A stretch of DNA of 64,000 bases from Chaetomium olivaceum (Eukaryota > Ascomycota > Sordariomycetes > Sordariales > Chaetomiaceae), in NCBI GenBank assembly GCA_039881045.1, contig JAYWVB010000004.1, positions 868,001-932,000 on the forward strand, read 5' to 3'. Below the pieces are notes generated by a model. It was not told where the DNA came from, did no database searches, and saw only the letters and a list, made by a program, of their open reading frames with translations. Every line of letters starts with the position of its first letter. Position 1 is the stretch's first letter. The position numbers were made by a program, and so were the translations under genes. Of the stretch, positions 58,212-64,000 are shown piece after piece.

Positions 58212-61200
58212 TCAGAGGCGACCAGTAACAACCTCCTTCCTGAAAATGACCGCCTCATCCGCCACCTCGCAGAAAGCAATCCCCTCAAAGACGGCAATCT
58301 TCTGCCCACTAGACTCGTCACCCTCCTCGTCCGAGGACTCTTCCTCCAGCCCCCACCAGCTCCGACGCAATGAGCGCGGGGACATCCAGCTCTGCGCCGG
58401 ACGTCGAATCCAACAATGCGTTGACCGAGACCGTCGATATCAGGGTCGGGATCGAGGTCAGCGCCTTCTGTTTCCCCTTGGCAGCAGCCGTCTTCCCGCC
58501 GTCCCCGGCCCCGCCCGCGCCCGCACCGGCGCCCTCCTTTTCGAGCGCAGACTTCTTCTTGGGCTCCGGGAAGCGCACCAGCTTATCGACACGGTCATCT
58601 TCGTCTATCGAAACCAGCTTAAGCTTCAGATCGGGGTAGTGCGAGACCATGTCGATGAGGAAACGCTTAGTCTCGCGCATGACCCACATGCACGTGTCGT
58701 CGTTACGTAGGTGGATGACATGCAGGACGCGGAGGGTGGTGAGGCCCGGCAGGTGCTGCATCAGGCAGTGCTGTTCAACGCGATAGCAAGTCAGTAAGTC
58801 GACAGTAAACAAAGATAGGCCAGGGGGGGGGACATACCATTGCTCGTATGCTCATGCTGCAGGCCAGTTCCTCGAGCTTCTTCCCCTGCCTGCACAACAG
58901 CAAAACGGTCTTGTCGTCAACATCCCAGCTCGTGTCGGCCATATTCTTGATCATCAGGCGCCGCAGCTTGGGCATGTGCTTCTTGAGGACCAATCGCCGG
59001 ATCTGGTCCATGGTTACTTGCGTCCTGGGCGCAAAGCTCTCGGGCTTAGCCTTAATTTCCCGCTCAAGCAAGAAGAGATCGTGCAGCTCCTCAAGCGTTG
59101 ATACAAAGCTCAAAAATATGTGCGAGACATTGTCGGTGGAGATCTTGCGCAACGGCAGCGGCGCCTCCTTGTTCTCCCTATCCAGCAGCGCCCAAATAGG
59201 TGCCTGAATCCCGACATTGAGCAACGTCAAGTGGCGGAGGGCACGCAGGTCAACCGCCTTAGATAGGACCGACGCCCTGACAGGAATGAGGTAGATGCTG
59301 AGGGACTCGAGGGCGACGCCCCGCGTTGACCGAATGTAGTCGCGGATGTGGCGAGCCTGCTCGAGACGTGAGTCTTTCTCACCCGGCGGTCCCGACTCGG
59401 CGCTCTCTATCGCGATCTGGCACGCGCTGATCTCCTTCTGCATGTCCCGCACGCTCCGTGTGAGCCCTAGTAGTTGCGACTCGGCCTCGCCAAGGTGGTT
59501 TATATCGGTGGACGACTTGTTGGCGCGCCATCGCCGAATCTCCTTGCCCAGCGTGTTCGCTTGGGATTCGAACATTTCCAGTTCTTCAGCCAAAGCCTTG
59601 TAGTCGGCTTTGCGCGACTCCAGCGTAGCCATCACCTTCGCATATTCCTCCGCCTTGGCGTCCACGAGGGCTGCCGCAGTGGACGAGGCGACCTCTGTAG
59701 GCGTGGCTGCCTCTTCCTCGGCTTGGCTATCAACTCCTGGTGGCTCTTCGGGGTCAATGGCGAGCTGTTCCTCTGGCGCTTCAATGTCGATATCGTCGGG
59801 GTCCGCGTCCCTTTTCTCCTCTTTTGCTTCGCCGAAAAGGCTCACCTCTGGAGCGTTTTCCTCTGCAGGTACCTCTGCAGGTACCTCTGCAGAAGTCCCT
59901 GCGGGAGTCTCTGCGGGAGTCTCTGCCGATGTCTCTGCCGCGCTGTTATCGGGGGTCTCGACGGTGCCGGCAGAAGAGGGGCCCGTTCCCTCCGGACCCT
60001 CAGCCTGCTTCGCTCTCCGCGCCTTGGCCTCGTCGATGTATTTCCGAGCAGCGACACCGAACATATCAATGGTTTCCGGCGAAGCCACAAAGTCGCTCGT
60101 GCCGTTCAACTCTCCCAAGACCTTTGGGGCGACCGTTTTAATAAAGTCGACCACCTCCTGCTCAGTCTTGACTTTGCCTTTCTTCTTCTTTTCCGAGTCG
60201 ACAACTATCGCCTGAAGCTTTTCAGCTGGTGTGGTCTCGACGTCGAAAATCCGGCCGAGGATGGAATCCTGCGTCTTTCTCTCCTCCTGCGCGCGGAAGG
60301 CCTTGGCTGGTCCGCTCATTTCTTCGTTTTGCGCATGCGACTGGTTTGGTATAGGCATGAGTTCGTCCTCCTGATCTGAGTCTTCAGGCTCGGGATCGGT
60401 GGGTTTCCGTGCCGTCGAGGCAAGCTTTTCCGAAAAGGACAGCTCGAGCTTCGTGAGGGTACCCGCAGAATTGCGCAGGCACGCCTGGAGTTCCGATACG
60501 ATGTCGAGGGTGTCGATATCGAGAACAGAAAGACTCTTGAGATCCCTGAAGCCAGACAGGGTTGGGGGTTCCTTGCCCACCGCCGCCTTCTTCGGGGCTC
60601 TAGCGCGAGGCGGCTTGGGCAATGGGGGCGGAAGCATGCTTGAGGTGGGTACATAAAAGCCCTGGGGCGGGGGCGGGGAGGGATGAGGCCACCAAATGTT
60701 GGCCCCGGAGGAAGGGAAGCTATGGGTGCGCTATGGGCTGGCCCCGATGAGGAGCTCGACTGGGACGGGTTGTACGGAAGAGGAGGCGGGGTTTCGTATT
60801 GCGAAGGTCCTGCTTGGAGTCGTATGTGAACGTGCGACAACGACGCGATCTGGTGCAGCTCCTTATAGACTGGACGGCTCAGCTCAACTCGGATGTTCCA
60901 TCTGGAAGAGTGTCAGCCTCTGGTACGGGAAAGATATATCACATCGTATCGGCGCGGAACCATAGGGAGGGGCGTGTGGAAATGCGCATGGGCGCGGCGA
61001 GCCAAGAACCGTTCAGGTGCGAAGGACTCACGTGAAACTCTCAAGCGCCCGGGACTTGCGCAATGTCAGAAGCAGAAGGGTGTTCATGAACTTGCCGCAG
61101 CTCAAGTTGGCCGAATATGGGCGATAGGCTCCTTCAGCCTTGTCGCCCATGTAGAGGGTGTCGAATGTCAGACTCCTGAGACACTGCGCATAGTTGTAGT

Positions 61201-61486
61201 CGCTCGTGACGAAGGTGTCAAATCCGCCGGCAAGAGGATCGACCGGTGTGTCAAACTGAGGATCCTCTTCGTCCGGGAAGACGATCTCGAAGTCTCGGTA
61301 CAGCTCGGCGGCAGCAAGGTCGCGGAAGTGCTTCGACACCAAGGCGACGCAGATCAGGGTGCGCCTTGGGCAATGGCTGATGATCTCCCTCTGGACTTCG
61401 TGCGGCAAGTCTATGAAGTTGTAGGGGCGACGTGCTGTCGAGTCTGCAAGCGCATCTTGCGTCGCCGGGGAGGCCATGGAAGCCAT
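58212..61486 (-). CDS. large F-box protein with acidic/coiled-coil middle and LRR-like C-terminal half
   Basis: F-box proteins are substrate receptors of SCF ubiquitin ligases; the target is unknown. Exons 61486-61032, 60901-58838 and 58770-58212 give about 1,025 residues. The F-box is at about 23-65 (FIDLPHEVQREIISHCPRRT, LVSKHFRDLAAAELYRDFEI). A Pro-rich linker and a Glu/Ala/Thr-rich stretch with repeated AETPAETPA units follow. A predicted coiled coil (EELEMFESQANTLGKEIRRW) precedes leucine-rich, repeat-like sequence (LRALRHLTLLNVGIQ, MPKLRRLMIKNMADTSWDVD, LPGLTTLRVLHVIHLRNDDT). Two frame breaks are seen. One lies between about 60640 and 60720 in the Pro-rich linker. The other is at the C-run 58350-58354; dropping one base avoids the stop at 58318 and adds about 45 residues of coherent sequence (EEESSDEEGDESSGQKIAVF) to a stop at 58212. 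Confidence 0.82.
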
Positions 61487-62666
61487 GGCGCGGCGGGGTG
61501 ATCGGTCAGGGTGGGGAAACGGGAGGTCGGTGCGAGGACGATGCAGTGTAGGATGCAGATGGGTTGGTGTTGCGCGAAAGAGACGAGGGTGAGAAGACTC
61601 GAAGCAAGCGTATTGCAAGGTAGGTACCTCGAAGTCGACTTTTGAGTGAGGCAAGGTATGAAAAGTAACCTCGAGGCTAGAGATGCCCGGGTGCTGCAAC
61701 TTTAGCCCTTAGGCGGGGCTATCCTTGGCTACCTCTTTAAAGAGATCCCTCCACTTTCGTGATTTTGAAATCCAATGCCTGGCCGGTGACTTGCGGTCCA
61801 CACTTTGAACCACAGACCGATGCGTTCAGATGATGATCTTAGTTGGTGGGCATGGTTTAGAAACCTAGAAGAGATGGGATGAAGTCGCACTTTCTTTTGC
61901 AAAGGTTGATGAATACGGAGGGATCTCAGGGTCGACGTGCATGGATATGGTGGGCAGCGGGACGATGTCTGGGCAAGTACCGGGGTAGCTTAGCGCCCAC
62001 TGTGACCGGGGAGTGGGGCGGCGATTGGGGAAGTAACCTTGGATGTGGGGTGAGTTTGGCGGTTTGATACAGGGGTTTGTGACTAACGAACACTCACTAA
62101 GGACGGGAACGCGAACCCCTCGTGGGCAAAAATGGCCAGACTCCCGTCCTCATGCGACCAAACCTCCACTGAACGAAAGGAGAGGCCAAAGAAAGTGCTC
62201 AACTTTCAAAAGACGGTACTGATTATAAGAATATACGTATGTCATATGGTCGGGTTTACTCAATGTCGTTTCCTTTTACATTGTTCTAGTTAGAGTAATT
62301 TTTAGTATTCTTTTTTTAATTTTTAGTTTTTTGCCGCTCGATTTCCAATCTACTTTTCACTGTCGTTCGTGTTCTTGCTACTTGAACTTTTTGGTTGTTG
62401 CATCGCATCTTCCAGGCTCCAGCCGCCCCCGCTTGAGCCTTCCTCCCTCATCCTTCGTCTGGGTTCAGTTAACAGGAACCGACCGTGGTCGAGCCAATTA
62501 ACAAGCCGAAAACCAGGCCTTTTTCTGATCATCATCCAAGCCTCAGTCCTGCCTGCCACAGCAGCGCTGAAGCGGCACAGTCGAATTTCAGTTGCTTTTT
62601 AACGTCGCGAGGTCCATCGGACAGAACCACAAGCAACGAATCATCAAACTACCTACCATCACAAAA
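61487..62666. promoter_or_regulatory. divergent upstream region of the F-box and transglutaminase-like genes
   Basis: Both genes are read outwards from here. A T-rich stretch at 62275-62345 lies in the likely leader of the right-hand gene. No other exon, RNA gene or repeat is seen. Confidence 0.5.
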
Positions 62667-64000
62667 ATGGCCGACACAGAGGCGCCGCAGCCGCAGTTCA
62701 CTACGCTCGCTGAGCGCATTGCTGCTCTCAACCAGCAGAAGAACTTCCAGGCTCCCCCCCCATCAACTGCTGGCAAACGACCCCCACCGCCACCCCCGGT
62801 CCGCTCTTTGACCGAAAACGTCACTAGGACGACATCCGAGACTGTCTCGGCTGAGAAGAGTCCGTCGATTCCGCCCCGGCCAACCCGGGCTGCCACGGAG
62901 AAGCTCCCGCCACCTCTCCCACGACGGACCACGGGGCAGGAAAATGGTGATCACCCACAGCCTCCTTCGGGACGGCCTGGACCTCCGCCGCTGCCAACGC
63001 GGAACTCGCAGCTCGCGACCCCACCAAGTCTGCCAACGCGCCGGCCTTCCACTCAAACACTTTCTGTTAGGAGGAACTCAAACTCTTCAGACATATCTCA
63101 GCTCTCTACCGTGTCGAGTCTGTCACTGAGCCAAACCAATGGAGGAACCGAGACACAGGCACGAAGAAGGCTGCCGCCTCCGCTCGAACAAGCCAATCTT
63201 CCGCCGCTGCCCCCCAAGAAGGCGAAAGAGGCTGTGAATGGCAGCACGCCCTCTCTCCCGCCCCGGCGCATTGCCGATCCGCCCCAGCCTTCGCAGCCTC
63301 CTCGCCTGCCGTCGAGGCCAGCCAACTCACCAGCCGTTGTTCTTCCCGAACAAGCATCGCCCGCCCTTCCAGCCCGGCGCATGGCCCCTCCACCGTCAAC
63401 CTTCCGGCCCAAGTCAGCTCTCGAAAGCGGCTTCGGCTCTGGTGCGCGCCAGCAGTCCCCTCCAGTACCACCCCCGATTCCCCTCAGCTCCCGGCCCACC
63501 GTCGCCCAGATCGACGCCGTAGCAAGCCGAGCGGCCCCAGTAGCAGCAGTCCCTCCCAATGGCTCATCACAATCCTGTCTTACTTGCCGCGACTTCTCTG
63601 GCCCTGACAATCTGGCCGCTCAGCACCCTACCTCTTCCATCCCGCGCGGCGCCAGTGCCGCTGACCCTATCGATCACCTAGCGTACACGCTCTGTGCACC
63701 CTTCTCCTCGCCCACCGATAAAGCGCGAGCCATCTTCGCGTGGCTGCACCACAACATTGTCTACGACGTGCATGGTTTCTTCAACAATTGCATACCGCGC
63801 GGGCTGACTCCGACGGAGACCATCTTCTCGGGCAAAGCCGTATGCGAGGGGTACGCTCGTGTGTACGAGGCGATCGCCTTGCGGGCTGGTCTGCATTGTG
63901 TGGTGGTGACGGGGCACGGCAAGGGCTTCGGGTTCAGCCCGGTCAAGGCGGGGCAGCCACCGCCGCCGCCCAAGCCCACGGGCCATGCGTGGAATGCTGT
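62667..64000 (+). CDS. proline-rich transglutaminase-like domain protein (5' part)
   Basis: The gene runs off the right edge after about 445 codons. The start MADTEAPQPQFTTLAERIAA follows ACAAAA, a good context. Residues 30-320 are a Pro-rich, Ser/Arg-rich region with many PPLPPR-type SH3 ligands (PPPPPPVRS, LPPPLPRR, LPPLPPKK, LPPRR). A transglutaminase-like core then begins (ARAIFAWLHHNIVYDVHGFF). GKAVCEGYARVYEAIALRAG holds the likely catalytic Cys393, and GHAWNAV holds the His. In this fold the domain can be a peptidase or an inactive scaffold, and fungal relatives such as Cyk3 act in cytokinesis. Without the rest I cannot say whether this is Cyk3 itself; an N-terminal SH3 domain is not present. 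One frame break lies at the C-run 63960-63962, between the Cys and His motifs; one base less restores GHAWNAV. Confidence 0.82.
   Translation, partial: MADTEAPQPQFTTLAERIAALNQQKNFQAPPPSTAGKRPPPPPPVRSLTENVTRTTSETVSAEKSPSIPPRPTRAATEKLPPPLPRRTTGQENGDHPQPPSGRPGPPPLPTRNSQLATPPSLPTRRPSTQTLSVRRNSNSSDISQLSTVSSLSLSQTNGGTETQARRRLPPPLEQANLPPLPPKKAKEAVNGSTPSLPPRRIADPPQPSQPPRLPSRPANSPAVVLPEQASPALPARRMAPPPSTFRPKSALESGFGSGARQQSPPVPPPIPLSSRPTVAQIDAVASRAAPVAAVPPNGSSQSCLTCRDFSGPDNLAAQHPTSSIPRGASAADPIDHLAYTLCAPFSSPTDKARAIFAWLHHNIVYDVHGFFNNCIPRGLTPTETIFSGKAVCEGYARVYEAIALRAGLHCVVVTGHGKGFGFSPVKAGQPPPPPKPTGHAWNA

Noticed and set aside
1139..63962. Programmed ribosomal frameshifting as the cause of the many frame breaks
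   Set aside because: The sites share no slippery heptamer or pseudoknot pattern, need shifts of different size and direction, and occur in unrelated genes.

Overview
The window reads as nuclear DNA of a filamentous ascomycete (Pezizomycotina, most like a Sordariomycete). The evidence is short introns with GTRNGT donors, CTAAC-type branch sites and YAG acceptors, a head-to-head class VII / class V chitin synthase pair with myosin-motor-like domains, an MSB2-type signalling mucin with an HMH domain, a Zn2Cys6 regulator, and dispersed intron-containing tRNA genes. I see no prophage, plasmid, CRISPR, rRNA or recognisable transposon. The species cannot be fixed from the sequence alone.

Layout, left to right: a mitochondrial alpha-ketoacid dehydrogenase kinase (-); the ribosome-biogenesis GTPase BMS1 (+); class VII chitin synthase (-) and class V chitin synthase (+), diverging from a 3.4 kb shared upstream region; tRNA-Leu (-); ECM4-type glutathione transferase (-); ubiquitin-activating enzyme UBA1 (-); FKBP12 prolyl isomerase (-); an 8.7 kb stretch with no gene I can support; the mucin MSB2 (+); an MFS transporter of the allantoate/anion:cation symporter type (+); nucleoporin SEH1 (-); a secreted GH93-like arabinanase (+); ALG7 (-); tRNA-Glu (-); a Zn2Cys6 transcription factor (+); a large F-box protein (-); and the 5' part of a proline-rich transglutaminase-like protein (+) that runs off the right edge.

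Functionally this is mostly housekeeping. Cell wall and surface functions are well represented: two chitin synthases, MSB2 (upstream of cell-wall/filamentation MAPK signalling in other fungi), and ALG7 (first step of N-glycan precursor synthesis). Otherwise the genes look independent; I see no biosynthetic cluster or transferred island.

The dominant anomaly is a set of about sixteen reading-frame breaks in otherwise well conserved, mostly essential genes (BMS1 x4, MSB2 x4, F-box x2, and one each in the kinase, class V chitin synthase, ECM4, SEH1, ALG7 and the transglutaminase-like gene). Most lie in homopolymers or short tandem runs and each is repaired by a 1-2 base change. Sequencing or assembly indels are the simplest explanation. 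The strongest biological curiosities are exon-level: a 3-nt internal microexon inside the zinc-cluster codons of the transcription factor, an ATG-only first exon followed by a GC-AG intron in ECM4, a 6-nt first coding exon and a 54-nt stop-free intron in UBA1, and a shared intron position at the P-loop site of the two chitin synthases although only one keeps the P-loop.
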